This document shows positions 11,135 to 26,639 of a stretch of DNA of 64,000 nucleotides, one piece after another. The stretch comes from Wuchereria bancrofti. Lineage: Eukaryota; Nematoda; Chromadorea; Rhabditida; Onchocercidae. The stretch is from positions 12,166,250-12,230,249 of the forward strand of contig SSBO01000009.1 of assembly GCA_005281725.1 (NCBI GenBank), in the 5' to 3' direction. The translations under genes were made by a program, and so were the position numbers. How positions within the stretch are numbered: position 1 is the stretch's first letter; every line of letters begins with the position of its first letter. The notes under the pieces were generated by a model. It saw nothing but the letters and a program-made list of their open reading frames with translations, had not been told where the DNA came from and did no database searches.

Positions 11135-13720
11135 AAGTTTTCTTTATGATAAACAAAATGCATAAGCATTGTTTTGTTTTTCGTTTACTTTTTTTCCGTT
11201 CTTTAACTGATATTGTTAAAATTCGAATGAAATATTATATTTAAATTTTGTCGTTTCAATGAAGGAGTATTAAACCATTTTTATTTTTTTAGAACATTCT
11301 TTTTCAAAATTTCGAATTGAGAATGCTTGCAAAGCATAGCAAAATTATTGTACTAAAAAAAAATGGAAATGAATAAAATTCATAAATCAACGAAAAAGGA
11401 TAAATGAATGAATGAATAAAAGATATGACATAAATGGTGCTGTTCAGGGGAAAAATATTTGATTATTTCAAATTTTATTTAATTCATAAATCTACACATT
11501 TCAAATAGAAGCATTTATGTTCAAATTTAAACCGAGCAATATTTCGAAATCGAGAAAATATGAAATAAATTACAATGTTAGTTCAAATAACCACTATATG
11601 ATCAATTATGATATTGAAATTCTTTTTTTTTAAAAAATTTTTATTATATAAACTTTTAACTGTTCTTTCAATTTCACTTTAATTTTCTAAGATTTAAAAA
11701 AAAAAAAACTATAAAATTCAAATTTGATTCCTTTAATGGCTGTAACGGTTTATGTCAAGGAAATTGCTATTACATGAGCCTGAATTGATTGCGGGAAGCA
11801 CTAATATTTTTGAACCAATTTTAAAGAGTAATTGGAGAATTTAGAAAATTCATTTCTTAGAGCTTAGACAAAATAGCTTCAAACAGGCTCTTTCAATGTG
11901 AAAAAATATGGTTCTAATAAAAACGTCTAAAAGCGATAGCGAAAGGAAACGAATGGGATGACTTTAGTCCTCTCAGAGTTATTTACATCATTTGGAATAT
12001 ATTGTCGGTTACTAGAAGGATAGACAAATATATCCTGAATGAAATTTCAAAAAAAAAAAAAAAAAAAGAAAAATTTTTTTTTTGAATAAAATTTCACTAT
12101 TTTATTTCAAGAAATCAAGATGTGTACAATTTTATATCGCAATTAATCCAATTTCACCTGCATCATTCATTCGTTTAGTTCCTTTTCAATTTAATGATTT
12201 AAAAGGAAAAAATCGCATTGATTCTGATTTAACTATCATGTCAAATTTATCGAATTTCAGTTTTTTTTTCTTTTTTATTAAAAAGAATGTCTATGTTACA
12301 TGCATAAATAACATAACATTTGTACTCATTAAAACTAATTTGAAAAGAAAATGAGTTAACCTTAATGGATAAATATAAAATTTAAAAATTTCTTTTTTAT
12401 TTTTTCAAAAATGAACAAAAATGATGCATTCGGTATAATTGTATAAAGTAAATACAACAAGTTTCGATCATTCAAATTTGAAAGAAATAAAAAAAAAAAA
12501 AAGGAACTGATGATGGTTCCAATTAAAAGTGCATTTGCAATAAATACTTAATATGAGTAATCTATTCGTAATTGAATTTTTTTTTTTTTGTTTTGCCATC
12601 TTTTCTTTTCTATATTATAACAAAAGAAACTGAAATAATTACAATAATGTGAAACATTCCGGATCCGTTCATGGATATCGTATACTGTACAAGTAAACAT
12701 TTATTTATCATATCTGATTATCCCGTTTATACCATCCTAAACATTCACAATAGATATGTATACATTTAAATCATAATTTTTACATAAAATTTTTGAAATG
12801 TTACTGGAAGAATTTTTGGCCTTTTTTTTTTTTCTTCACCAAATTTATTTACCATGTAAATACGATGCTAAAATGTTATTTGTTATAATTAAAAAATAAA
12901 AGAAACAAATATCCAAATTTGGATTTATTTTCCTGTATTCAATACCATTCATAAATAATCACTAATAATATACAAATAATTTCTCGAGAATTAAACATTA
13001 TTCCATTATTTTTATCCTGTTATTGCTTTTCCCAAAGCATACATTTTTTTTTCAAAGCATTTAAAAATTTGAACCTTTTTTTCATTTTTTTTTTTGAAAA
13101 AGAAAAGATATGTTTATTTTATTGCTATTTAAAATGGTTCAGAAAAAATAAATAAAGAAATAAAAATATCCATTTTTTTTTTAAATTATACAATCATATT
13201 ATAATATGATATTATATTGTGCAATAAAAATTATATAATTGTATAAATTATTCATTACAATAATATAAAATTAACATTTTTGTAAGATTTAAAAAATAAA
13301 AAAAGACAGATTTGGAAAAGAAACGTTGGATTCTTGAGCAAAATGATCAAAATGGCTGTCAGTGGTTGTTGAGCAAATGGGAAGCTTGGGCATTTTAATG
13401 GCCACCAATATATCTGTTTCTCTTCCGAAGGAGCTTTTCCGCCTTCTCATTGAATCGAAGTTGTTATCAAATGGAACAATTGATCTTAACGATAAACCAT
13501 CTATTTTACCTTATATCTATCCCATAATATTGTCCAATTTAAGCAATATAAATAATTAAATTAGAAAAATGATACAAATTTCTTGAATGAAAAAAGAAAA
13601 AAAAAACCCAATAATTATATGATATAAATAGATAATTAGCTAAAAATTTTCTAACAATTGATTATTTTTAATTTTTCATTGATAAATTTTTACTCTTTAA
13701 TAATATTTGATAAAAAGATA

Positions 13721-13763
<43 letters not shown>

Positions 13764-16700
13764 AAAAGAAAACGAAGAAATGGATCATCAGAAAATGCTT
13801 TTATTTGATTCATCGATAACTTTTAATTAATGATTGATTTAAATAGAATGATTTAGTGAATAGCAAATTAATAAAATTCATTCAAGAATTTACATCTTGT
13901 CGAAGAATAATTTGAATGAAGCAATTAATTCTCAATGGATTTCTTTTTATTTTTTCAGGTTATTATTATGCGCAATAATGCGGAAAGCTTTTAATTTTCA
14001 ACATTGTAGCATTCTCTTTAACTACTAAATTAGCAAATTATCAGCATCAATCCATTAATTGATAGTATCGTCTTTTGCCAAAAGTATTCATTTTATCATG
14101 TAATTTAACCTTTTATCATATCACTGAAATTCAAATAAATTTTAATCCGAAATTAATGAAAATTGAAACGAAATTTTCATTCATAAACAAACATATATGA
14201 TAATTTTGTCAATTTTTTACAGACATTTGCTTTCATTTATTTTTCAATAAAAAATGCTTAAAAAAAAAACTTTTCTTTCAATTAATTTCATTATGTTTAA
14301 TTTATGTAATTTCTTCTCGCTACTTTTAGATAAATGAATTCAGTAAAATGAAATCAATTGCTAGCTAATGAGTTTCTTTTTTTTTTTTAGGAAGTTCAAG
14401 TACAATCACATTTGATAAGCACAACTTGTCAACAAAATTAACAATAAAGCATTTAAGTGAATTTTTGCAAATAATTCTGATATTCTGATAGATATACACT
14501 GAAATCTTTCCTCCTCTTTTTTTCATTTTAAAATTAATAAATTTGTAATCGATTATTAGAATTTACTTGTTGTTTCTGAAGTGTAGTTGATCATTCTAAA
14601 ATTTAAAGAAGAAAAATGATTTTCTGTTCCAAATTACAAATGATACATTGCAGTAATTAATTAATGCATTTTTTAAATAATGCAATGGGTGACAGAAAAA
14701 ATCATCGTTTCATCCGGAACTTGCAGTTTTCTGATATTGAAAAAAAAAAAAAAATAATGTTTTTATCCATTTTCTATTTTGTCCAAAAACTTCCGTGCAT
14801 TTTTTTTTCTACTTCATTAATTAATCCTAATTAGAAGACAATGCCTAATTGCAGTTTTCATTAATTGCACATTCTAACAATCTATCAAAAATGTTAATAC
14901 AAAGTAATATTATGAATATGCATTTTTTCATTTTTCAAAAAAAAAAAACAAATTTATTGTTCATATATTTTGCAAATTTTCCGTTTTTTTTTTATTTCAA
15001 CTTTTTTCTTTCCTTTCTTCGTTGAATATATTTATAATTTGTTCTCAGTTTTATAAGTTTCAGATTTTTGATTATTTCATTACCACTAAAAATAGTAATT
15101 TTATTTTTTATAAGATGATTATTTTGTCACAAAAACTTTAATTGATTTTCAAAAATCAAAAATGCTAAGGAGGAATGTATCTTTGTTAATAAAATTGTTC
15201 AAATTTCTAAACTTTCACAAAAATTTATTACTACTTATTTTTTTTTTGTCCTTTTTACAAACTTATTTCTTTTTTTATGCTAAAAATTTTAATTAAAGTA
15301 ATTGGTGCATACGATGCTAGAAAAGAAACAAATTTTTATTTGAAATATTTTATTCCTAGCTAATATTCTACACTTAAATCATTCTACTGATCCTATCATA
15401 TAGTGAATTTGTTTCCATTGCTGATTGCCCTTATTGTTCTTGCAATTATTTGTTATTCATATATTTATCATTGTTGTTGTTGCTGTTCCTATCATTATCA
15501 CCTTTATTATTGTTGCTACTGTTTTCGGTTCTGTGCTATTTAATTTTATCATTTTCATTTTTCTGTTTTTTATAATTGCCATTAAATGCCGAATTTTTGC
15601 TTCATTATTAATCACAAAAAATAAATTAATATTAATTTACTCATTTACTAATAATTCCATTACTATCGTAATGTTTTTGTCATCGCTGTCACACATTTTC
15701 ATCAAATATATGGAAATTATTATCTAAGTGCTATCGTAATTAGTTGTATATCTATTTTAATTTTGCAAAAAAGATCGAAATTTTTTCTTGAAAAAGCAAT
15801 TACTGCTTTGAAAACGTTTGAATTCAAAATATGAAATTATTTTAATATTACGTTATCGCACGTACAATGCTAATTAAGTCATTTTTTTTTTTAATTCTTT
15901 AAAATGTGTAAACTTTGATTGCCTTATTATATGCTCTACGTAGTTTCACGTAATTTATTAAAATAATTAAAATAATACAGGCAATACGGAAATAAAATAA
16001 TACAGAAATGGATAATAAGCAAATTTCTGATAGGAAAATGCTACCATAATTTGACTAATTAACAATTTCATTAGAAATGATGTTAAATGTTATATCAATG
16101 ATCAATAATAATCCAAAATTACAATAAGACTTCAGGAATTACTGATAAAAGTAAACTTGAACATTGCGACATACAGTTTACCTGTGACATTTTACGGCAA
16201 TTTAGAATGACGTACAAACATATGATGATAGAGAATTTTTCACGTAGTACGAATGAACAAGCATATTTTCTAGGAAAGTTTTTGCTTATATGTATACGTA
16301 TAAATTTTTTTTGGCATGGAAATATTAACGTTAAATCATTCGAACGATCGAATGGTTCAACGTTCAGACGTGTCTTCATTAGATCTTTTTTATTTTTGTC
16401 TATTTCAATTAAATTTTGCAGACGATAAAAATTTGTCGTTTTGTTGTTAGAAAAATTTCTGAAATATAAGGGTAAGGCTCGAAATTTGACAATAATTATG
16501 AATAATGTCGAACAAATGATAGCATAGAAATGTGTTTGTCATTAAAAATTTATCAAAATTAATGAACAGAAATTTACTTCTTTTTCTTTCTTTTTCAAAA
16601 AAAAAAAATTGGTAAAATTTTTTTAGCTCATAAAAGCACACATATAAGCAGCTAGCACGATTAATCTTTTTTTTTTTTAGTATTTTTGCTACTTACATAA

Positions 16701-19700
16701 AATAATAATTATTAATATTTATGAAAAAAAGAAGGAAAAAAAAAGGACCAAATGACAAAGTTGTAGAAAGAATAATACTATGGTGATAATTAATTACAAA
16801 ATTTGACCAATAATTTTATAAAAATTGTTAAATTTATCAAAAATTTGAAGATACAAAAGAATTACAACTTTTTTCATAAGTAATTGAAAAAAAAAAGAAT
16901 GCAATAAATTATGTACAAAAGCTTTTTTTTTCACATGAAATATAATACTTACATATATTATTTTTCTTTAAATTATTCAATCTTTTTTTTTTTTTGATAC
17001 ATTTAATATAAAATAATTATTTTAGTAATAGTTTCAAATTAAACGCTAGTCAGAAAATATTGCATATGTTTTAATTTTTTCTTAAATATTATGGTTATAT
17101 GAATAAATGAGTAAATTATTAGTTTCCTTTTTCTTCTCTTCAAATAGTTATAATTTTTGTTATTACATAATTTTGTTAGAAAATAATATCTCATCTTCTA
17201 ATTCTTCTTTTTTTTATTTGTTTAATTCGTTTTTTCTAGGTGATTGTTATTGTTGAATGAACAGGTAGTAATAATTAAATTATCGCACATGTAATATTTT
17301 ATATTTTATTGCATAAAAATTGTAAAATTCTTAGTTTAAAATAAAAAAAATTCTGAAAAAAATTACGGACGTTGTATAAGAGAAGCATATTGAAGATTTA
17401 AATATATTATTCATATTTCATATTTAGTATTGATTTTTTTTTTCATTTTTTATTAATAATTGTTGATTGTAATATTTGTGTGATTACCAATTCTCTGAAT
17501 GGTTGATATTACTGTAATATAAACGTGTAAACATACAAAATTTGACAATTTTATCTAAACTTTTAATTTATTTAAACATTTTCTAAACATATTATTCATT
17601 CAGTGTTTTTAAGAAAAAAAATTATTATAAAAATTTTTGATGTTATTGTGCATTGCATACCTCTTTCTGTCTATTTTTTTTTTTTTTAATGACAATTAAT
17701 ACTTAATGATTAAACACTTTTCAAATTGTTTCCAAAAAAGAAAAAAAAATGAGGAAGATAGCAATAGAGTGAGAATGTTATAAAAGTTAATAATTATAAT
17801 TGTCCAATTACATAATTGCTTTTTCCTCCTTTTTTTCTTTTAATTTTAGTGAAATTATTTAATCAAAAATTGTGAACAAACTTGATTATCCTTTTAAAAA
17901 AAGGACAATATTTATTGTTTATTTCATTTTTTACTCCATCATTTTAAATGCTTAAATAAATTTATTACTTAAAACAAGATTATCATCATAGAATATCGAA
18001 ATTTCAATTTTTCGAACAAAAAAGCTTATTCGTTGACTAAATTTTTTTATTTTCTTTTGATTGGATTTATTTATTACGTTTCACTAAAATTACAGAATTA
18101 ATACCAATTGATCAAAAAATATTCGCGCAAAATATGATTGATTATATTATTCAACAATTTGAAAAATATTCAAGAAAGTTTTTTTGATAACTGACATTTG
18201 TGCTTAAATTTATAAAATTACAGATTTAATATCAATTGATCATAATATTGTCGTTGATTTATTCAAATTTCAGTTTGAATATCAAATTGCTAACTCAATA
18301 AAAGAACTATTTCTGGAAGATATTAGGTAAACAATTTTCAAAATCTTAAATTTGCTTCAAAAGAAATTCATATGATAAAATATTCTACAACAACGTACAC
18401 TGTTTAATACAATTACAAATATTTAGACATTTCTGATAAAAATTACATAATTAAAATTTAAATAATTTATTACTTCGTTGACCAATTTATTCTATTCATT
18501 CTAAAATTTATTAATAAATTACTTTTGAAATTGTTAATTTTTTGCTTGAAAAAAAAATTAAGATTTTGCATTAATTATTTGGACAAATGAAGAAAATAAG
18601 CAATTTTTCTATCTAATATTATAATTATTCTTCATTAAAAACTTTTTGTTTTCCTGTTTTTGATTACTAATATGATTATCGATTATTAGTGTGTATTTAG
18701 TATTACATATAATATACAATGATCCTTCTAGAAAATCAGAAAAGGCGCAACGTACCAAATGAGATTTATTATTGATAATAGCATTTGATTATAGTAACAA
18801 TAGTAGTAATTTATGATAGTAATTGATCATAATGATAATAATAGCAGTGATTATTTTATTTATCATAATAATTATGTTCAAAATAATTTCAGTTTATTAA
18901 TATTATCATTAGTATGTCCACAAAAAGAACCAATTATAATTGTTGATGATAATATCATTCATTAATCATTTCCACTTTCATTTTCTATTTATGACAAGAA
19001 ATTTGAAAAATTTCAATGAAAAAATAATAAAAATCACAAGTTAATCTCAATTTCTCCTATAATCGCTGATAAATTTTATGAATTTCTCTCGAATAAACTA
19101 ATTTCATCATATTTGTTTAGTTTTAATTTATTAGAAAAAAAAAAAACGAAAGAATGCCTCTATGCTTGATATGAAATTGTAGCATTGAATAATGTACAAC
19201 ATTTTGTATTATCAGTTTTGTTAATCAATTATCAACTATAATTGTCACCAGTTAAGTCAACATTTCCTTCCTTCTTCCTCATTTTGTCACCGTTAGCTCT
19301 TCCTTCTCCTTTCAACCCCACACAATTCTTTTCAATCGACGTATATTTTCTCTTTCTCTCTCAGTTGCAATTTCTTTTTTTTTCTTTTCATTTTCCTTTT
19401 CATACTTTATCATTGTCATTCCTCTATTAAACCTTTCTTCTAATCATTTCAGATGATCTCTTGTTGTCATTTCTTGGTGACTTTCTTTCAAGAAAAAAAA
19501 TGAAAATTTTATAATTCTTAAAAAAAAAAAAAAAAGAAAATAAGGTGAAATATGATAGAAAAGAGAAAAGAAAATGAAATAGAAAAAAATATGATAAGAA
19601 CCGAAATATAGCAATGTCGAAGTTTAATGCAAAAAAAATAAAATAAAATATACAGAAAAGGATAGATAAGAGCATTGAATAGAATATTAGTAATTAAAAT

Positions 19701-21218
19701 GAGAACAATTATCTTAAAAAAAGAAATAGCTTCGTTAAGCTAAATTGTGTTGGGAATTTATATTAAACAAAGATTATCATCGAATACTTTTATTACGTCA
19801 ATTACGTCAAATTTAATCAACTATTATTTCACTTCTACATTATGTTAAATCCTTTTTTCTGTTTCAATCTTATTTATTGGAAAGAATTTACTCACTGATA
19901 AAGCAATGATAACGATAAATGCTTAGTGTGAAAAGAAAAAATTTGCAATATGGAATATTATTGAAGTGATTGGGTTACTGTATGATAAGAGCTTCAGTTT
20001 ATAACTGTTTTATCAGATAAGCTACCAGTTCATGTTTTGAACTAAACGAGAAATAACATTTCAAATTGTTTAACAGTTTCACTGTTTAGCATGATGTAAA
20101 TGATGATAACAATTTATAGGGAAATTTAATTTTTAAATTCAAATATTGTGCTAAATTCGTAAGTTTAGCAGAATATGAATTTTAGAAACAATATATAAAT
20201 TTGATGTCTTTTTTTTGAATATTTAAAGATAGATTGCAAAAGGAACAAATGTATTTTATCACTTATTTTTTCTTTTTTACGAAAAAAATAAAAAATAATG
20301 TGTAAATTTCAAACTGTTCAAATATCTATGTTTAAATTAAATTAAAAAAGCTTTTTTCTTTTTATTAAATATGCAAAAGAATGGTATGTTATGCGATTTT
20401 TATTGTTAATAAATTGTATTCGAATTATACATTTGTAAATAATAATCACTTTGTTTACCAATACGATTTTCTCATTGAATTATATCTCTTTGTAAACATA
20501 ATATTTCTGTAATATGTTATTGCTAAAATTTGTAATTTAAATAGATAATTAGCACTTGTTAAATTATTTCCATTTTCAATTTGACGCAAATTTCATTCTG
20601 TTAGCAAGCATTTGTAATTATAATTTAATTTCAGGATTTCATTTCAATTTCATTTACTTAAACAATTTTTAATTCAATTTTCGCTAAAAACAAGCTTCAA
20701 AAAATAGAATTTATCGACAATATATGATTGATGAAATTTACTGATTTAAAAAAAAAAAAATTATTCAAATAAATGAAAGGTTAGCACTATCTGGCTTCTT
20801 CCTTTCTCCAATTTCTCATTCATTCTCTAAGTATTCATATAATCCTGATTGCTTTTTTTTCCTTTACGGAATAAAACGAAATATTCGGAAAGAATATCTT
20901 CTTTATTCCGTATAAATTTAATTGTTCTTTGCAGTGAAATAAATTGCTTAATTTAATTGCAAAAAAAAAAAAAGTGAATTTATTTCGGAAATAATTTCGA
21001 ATAAATTTTGATAGCTAATTCTTTTCATAACTTATAAGTTCATTTCAATCAACAATTACACACGGTTACTTTTATTATACAGACGGCTATACTTACGCTA
21101 TTTTCAGTTGAAATAGTTATGAAAAAGTTACGTGAAGTATATCCTTTTCCATTTTCATTTACTAATGAATCATTTATTTTTGTTCAATTTATTTCGTAGA
21201 AGAAAATGAATTATTTCA

Positions 21219-21251
<33 letters not shown>

Positions 21252-23770
21252 GTGACATATCGGGTCACAAATCGTCTATGAATAAATTGTCATGAAATAA
21301 TCGCCGGAAAGATTCAAAGCTATCGTATCATCAGAAATGAAGAATTCCGGAAATCTATGATTCTTTTTTTTCCTTGTTATTCTAATATGTGTTTCTCTAA
21401 TTTAAAAATTCTATTTCACTTTTTTTTTCTCTGTTTTGGAAAATTTATAAGTAAGAACTTATCGATTCTTATTGTTTTATTTAATTTTAATCATTTCTAA
21501 GTATTAATTATTATTAGTTACAAATATTTCACTTTTTCAACAAAGTAATTCTAAAAGTGTAAATTCATAATAATCTGGATAATTTATCATAATAAAATAT
21601 ATCAATGCTTTTTCCTTGAATCTTCATAATGCCACTGATAACATATTAAATTATATGCAAGAATAATAAATCTCAAATGATTTTATGAGTGATATTAACT
21701 TCTCTGATGGCAAATATTAGGGTTATTCAAATGATAGCAACATGATAACATATATCACATCAAATTATGTATATTAATTTTTCCAATAATTTTCATCAAA
21801 ATAACAATAAATGAATCCTGTTTTTAATTAACTATTTGATTAGATCACTGAAAATTTGATTAGTTCGTTAAATTTTTTCAATATTATACGCAATATTTTT
21901 TTTTTCCAATAATAATTAATATAATAATAATTGATAATTATGTAATATACATGTTGATAAAATATTTCACATTTTTCAACATTTTTGAGGTACTATTTTT
22001 AAGATATTAGTTTTAAATATGCATAATATTCCTATATGATAAGATAGAATATGAAATTAATTGTTATAAATTTCAATTAATTGCAAATTTCATTAATTTT
22101 ATTGATAAATGAACAAAGAAATATAAAATTTTTATGAAATATCTTTTGTTTGGTAGATTGTATAAACACAGAAAATTGGCAATCTTTCTCGTCCACAAAT
22201 TACATATTGACCTATATAATATTGTATTTCATTAAATTTTCAATGGCTGAATTTTATACCATTGCATAAATTATACTTTTTCTATTATATATTTTATTTG
22301 TGCAATATTTATTAGTAGAAATTGTTAATATCACATAGAACTATGATATTATTTCGTAAATTTATTTATTAAAATTTTGAAAATGTCGCATATATTAATA
22401 ATACTTAAAAATTATTGCAAATGTATTGTAATGCGTTGAGAAAGACAAAAATTTTCATTTAATTCTTAAAATAAATATTTTATTATTCGTTTCCCTTTAA
22501 AATATAATTTCATCTATTTTTTTTTTGCTTCTCTCCCTTTCTCTCTTTTAAAATAATTATTGATAAAAATTTTAATTTGGTTTAAAAATAAAATAATAAT
22601 AATCAGAAAGACTGTCAATGTTCTATTCAAGCAAATGATATTACAAAAGTTTGATGCTCAGTTTTTTTTTTTTTTCTTAAAAATAAATAATATTATTCAT
22701 TGTCATAAAAAAATTTTTATTATAAACTTCATTATTAGAAAAATATTGAATGCATATATGATGATTAAAATTTAATGTAGTAATAAGATCCATTATCCAA
22801 AAAAAATTTTTGAGTGGACGTATATGTGACAACTAAAATTTAAGACAATCAAAAAAAGTATTTTTTTTTTTTTGGTTTTTTATGAAACAGTCTGATTTTT
22901 TACACTTTATAGTACTAGTATCGTTGTAAATTTTATATTTCTTTTCAAATTTCCCTTATTAAAATTATTTTGCTAAACAAGAAAAGAATAGAAAAACGAA
23001 AGAAAACTATGCATCAAACAATTCTAACAAGTTTAATTTCAATTAATAGTTTTTAATGACTAGAAGTTTAATAATTTTGTTTTTAATTAAAATAAATTCA
23101 AACTACCTGAGATTGAAATTTAATTTGATTCAAATTAAATCTAATTCCTTCACCCATACCTTTTTATAATGCATTTGTTTGTCTAATGATTGTACAGTTG
23201 ACAATTAATACGACAAATGGGAAAAGCTTAGCAATAGCGCTTTATAATTATTGTTGTCTAGCAACCTTACACAATTTTTTTTTTCTCGTTTTCTCTCTCT
23301 TTTTTTTTTTCATCTCAGTAATTGTTGATAAGACTCAAAAGTTACCTTGCAAAGCTCATTTAATCACTTGCAAAAGTATAAATAGATGAAATCAATGTTA
23401 ACTTATCATTCTACAAGTATTGATCACAAATATTGATTTATTATTATTGTTATTGACAACAAATGTTTGCTCATATTTTTAATTCGTTTATGATTAAATT
23501 GTATTAGATAATATGTACACATAAACTAATGATACATGCAAAAATATGTTAAAATTTTTTCAGTCATTTAATTTTAAATGATAACAATTTTTGTAGAAGG
23601 TACAAACTGATTATCAAATAGTTATTATAATCAGTTAAAGTGTAAATGTAATAGATCATCTAACCAAATGATCAAAAATTTCATTTTTGATTAATTATCT
23701 TTTATTGTTATTTCAGTTTTTTCTTCCTTTTTTTGTCGATTAGAAATTTAATAAAAAATAAAATGAGTGG

Positions 23771-23799
23771 AAGAGAGAGAGGGAGAGAGAGAGAGAGAA
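23771..23799. repeat. (GA)n microsatellite with a GGG interruption
   Basis: An AAGAGAGAGAGGG run is followed by more GA units. Pure purine on the plus strand, in non-coding DNA. Confidence 0.8.
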
Positions 23800-25433
23800 G
23801 TCTTATGAACAAATTACACAATGTTAGTTGAATTTATGCAAAATGTTTATTTAGATTTTTTTTTTTAGATAATATAACTTGTTGTCCAACATTCTTCCTT
23901 TTTTTTTTCAAATTTCTTTATCTTCTTTTTTTAAGTTCTAACTTCCTTTCCATTCATTCACTCTTATTGTCCTTTTTTATTTTTTTTTGTCTTTCTTTAG
24001 TTCTTTTTTCTCGTTGAATTAAGATAAAAAATTTGAAATTTGAAAAGAAATGTTTTCATTTTATCAATTTGTTTCTTTTAATTTCCTAGCATGAAAAGTT
24101 ATTAAGTATCAGAAAATATTGCTTTATCACAATTTTTAACAAGAAAAAGAATTTCGTACCTCTTTTTTCTATAAAAAAAAAAAGTTTTTTTTTTAACATA
24201 ATGGACCAAAATAATAAATTTGCAACAATCACTGATATAAGTGAAACAAGCTTAATTCTAAAAACTTTAAGTAAGTGATGATTAATTGATTTATTGTAAA
24301 TTGTTTTAATTAACTATTTATGAAATCGAAATGGTTTGATAGCAGTTATACTTCGCTTTTTTACACTGTTATTATTTCTTTATCATTATTAAACTATCAG
24401 TTTTCATGCAATCAAAAAGTTTACGAATGATGAATCTCTTCGTTTTTTTTTTAATTTTATAGAAAGTTTTTTTTTTTTGAAAAAAAAGAAAGACTATGTT
24501 AGGAGTTAAAACGGCATAATTATAGCACAATCAAGATAATTGAGAGAAGATCCGATTATTTTCATTTGAAATCATGAAATATTTACTGATGAAGAAGCTC
24601 ATTCTAATCTTTCATTTGCAATTCATTTCCAATTCTGAGTGGTAAACTTTGTTAATGTTGTCGTATAATATTTCTATTTAATGTTGTTTTTATCTCGTAA
24701 ATTCTTACTTCAGATTTTTTCTTATCAAAAAAAAAAAAAAAAAAAAAAACTTATTATTATATGCCAAAATAATCAACTTTTAAATAAAAATTTCAAAATA
24801 AAGTTTTTCTGCTAAGAATTGTACCTTAGTTATGTCAACGAGTTTTTTGTCACACCAATAATCATAATACATTCATCATTTTTATTTCTAAATTTTCTGT
24901 CAAGAACTATGCAATGTCAAATGGTTATTAATGTCAAATGAAAAAAAAAAACCTATAATAACGTTGATATGTGACATATTTATTGTTATGTAAGACTAAA
25001 ACATAAGTTAAGGAAGTAATATGTTTTAACAAAAAAAAAAATATCAAAATGAGTATTTTTCGATTATTAGTTGAAATATATTCATAAGTAATAAAAAGAT
25101 TAGATGCCGTAAAAAAAAATTCATTAAAAAATATCCAATTGTTTCTGAAAAAAAAAAGGTGAAACAAATCAAAATTTACCAAATCGTTTAAATTTATTCC
25201 TTTTTTCAGGAAATAGTTGATTTTTGAAATTGTACAATTTTTAATTTCAATTGAATTATTTTTGACAAAAAAAAAAAAAGAAAAAAAAAACTTTAGTGAT
25301 AACAACTTTGGCTTAGCGATTGTATTATTTCCTCTTTTTCTTTTTTTGAATAATTGATTTTGCAAAATTTTCAATTATAATCACCAACAAGTAGTCTTTC
25401 ATCATGAATAGAAGGAATAAAAGGAAAACAGAG

Positions 25434-25469
25434 ATGGATGGATGGATGGAGAGAGAGAGAGAGAGAGAG
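25434..25469. repeat. (GATG)n followed by (GA)n
   Basis: About four GATG/GGAT tetranucleotides run directly into roughly ten GA units. It is non-coding and explains the open minus-strand frame with Ser/Leu repeats over it. Confidence 0.8.
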
Positions 25470-26221
25470 CTAAAGAAGAGAAAAAAAGAACAAAAAACTG
25501 GATCCGTAATCCAAAAATAAATCCGTTTCACTCAATTTAATGCTATCTATTCTATTATATTTTGGTTCTCATTCTATCATTTCTTTGTCCTTTTTCTTTC
25601 CTTTAGAAATTTCAGTTTACTTTAAAAAAAAATTCTTCTACAGAAAGATACATGCAATAATTTTGTGCAATATCTTAGAAATTGGTTCGTTTGGTATCAT
25701 CAAATTAATTATTTCATTTTTTTTTTTTTCCAACTAAATTTTCTAAACAGAATGATGTGTATCATTAATCATTAATCATTGTGATTTATCATAGCACTTT
25801 TAAGTGCGCCTTTTTCAGCGCGTAAAATTTTATATAAATGCCATCGTTGTATTATTTCGGGGTCAAAAGTTTGTCAATGACTTTTCATTGATATCAAAAA
25901 AGAATAGCGATAACATTTTACTAAAATGAAATAATCTATTGATCAATAAAGTATTTGTAATTATCTCAAAACTTCTAACTTATATTTTCTTTGCATATTC
26001 TTTGATTTATTATTATCGTTTTATTATTTGATTTCATTTAATAATTACCTAAATAATCACCACATATTACTGATACACTTTTTTTTCAAAAAAAAAAAAA
26101 AAATTTCATTGTAGTCCCTTTGTGTAAGCTAAAAAAAAAAAAAAAAAGGAATGTTTTGGTATAATTTAAGAGACAAACAACTGAAAATCACTAAGTAAAA
26201 AGCAGCGCATGGATAAACGAT

Positions 26222-26310
26222 ATGCATGACGTGTATGTGAATGTATGTGTATATATATTTTGTGTGTGTGTGACATGTGTGTGGTGTGTATGTGTCTGTG
26301 TATGTGCAAA
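26222..26310. repeat. TG-rich microsatellite
   Basis: Irregular TG/TATG/TGTC repeats including GTGTGTGTGTG. It leads into the unexplained GC-richer island that follows. Confidence 0.8.
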
Positions 26311-26560
26311 GGCTTTTCATCAAATCCGACCTGAACAGCAGCTCATCATTGGTGCTGAAGTGACAGAGACTGCGATATCAGTATTGAGCCATGACTATAG
26401 GGTATATTCCCGAAAGTAGACATTACTGCTTTGTTGGTGGCAATAGCTGAACGGTGCGGAATCATCAATAGCCTAATGAGAGGATGGATGACGGCTGCTT
26501 TGATGGCTAGCAGTTTTTCCTGAACACTTGTTCCGCATGCTCCCTGCATGTCATCTTTTC
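26311..26560. other. Unexplained GC-richer island
   Basis: This stands out from its AT-rich surroundings and contains ordinary-complexity sequence. The plus strand is open to a stop at 26419 and the minus strand is open across 26346-26549, but neither translation contains a motif I recognise and no splice partners are visible. It could be a decayed exon, a non-coding RNA or a conserved regulatory element. Evidence for each is weak. Confidence 0.3.
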
Positions 26561-26639
26561 AAACAATCCTTTTTGATTATTTCTTCTATTTTCCATTAAA
26601 CTATCTTCTTATTCAACTTTTTCTAAGGTTCCATAAGGT

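Larger units (their letters stand above)
11135..26221. other. 15-kb AT-rich stretch, no convincing gene
   Basis: I find no chain of exons with consistent splice phase. Isolated open frames at 12082-12354, 13362-13559, 15425-15727, 16119-16428 and 24934-25374 are homopolymer-driven or lack any motif. A 40-nt A run lies at 13722-13761 and another long A run at about 21220-21249. GA microsatellites at 23771-23799 and 25434-25469 are listed separately. The stretch may be distal regulatory DNA or introns of a gene whose exons I cannot see. Confidence 0.5.

Noticed and set aside
13362..13559. 65-codon plus frame in a slightly GC-richer patch (the minus strand is partly open too)
   Set aside because: No recognisable motif and no consistent splice partners on either strand.
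14393..14448. Possible terminal exon (T tract + AG, 16 codons, stop, then AATAAA)
   Set aside because: No upstream exon with matching phase was found; short enough to be chance.
15425..15727. 100-codon hydrophobic plus-strand frame
   Set aside because: T-rich, Ile/Phe/Val-rich low complexity; looks like a membrane protein only because of base composition.
21107..21200. Open segment after TTTTCAG reading VMKKLREVYPFPF to a TAG
   Set aside because: Isolated, AT-rich and without a partner exon or known domain.
24934..25374. 146-codon minus-strand frame
   Set aside because: Phe/Lys/Asn homopolymer runs from T and A tracts; no splice signals or family motif.
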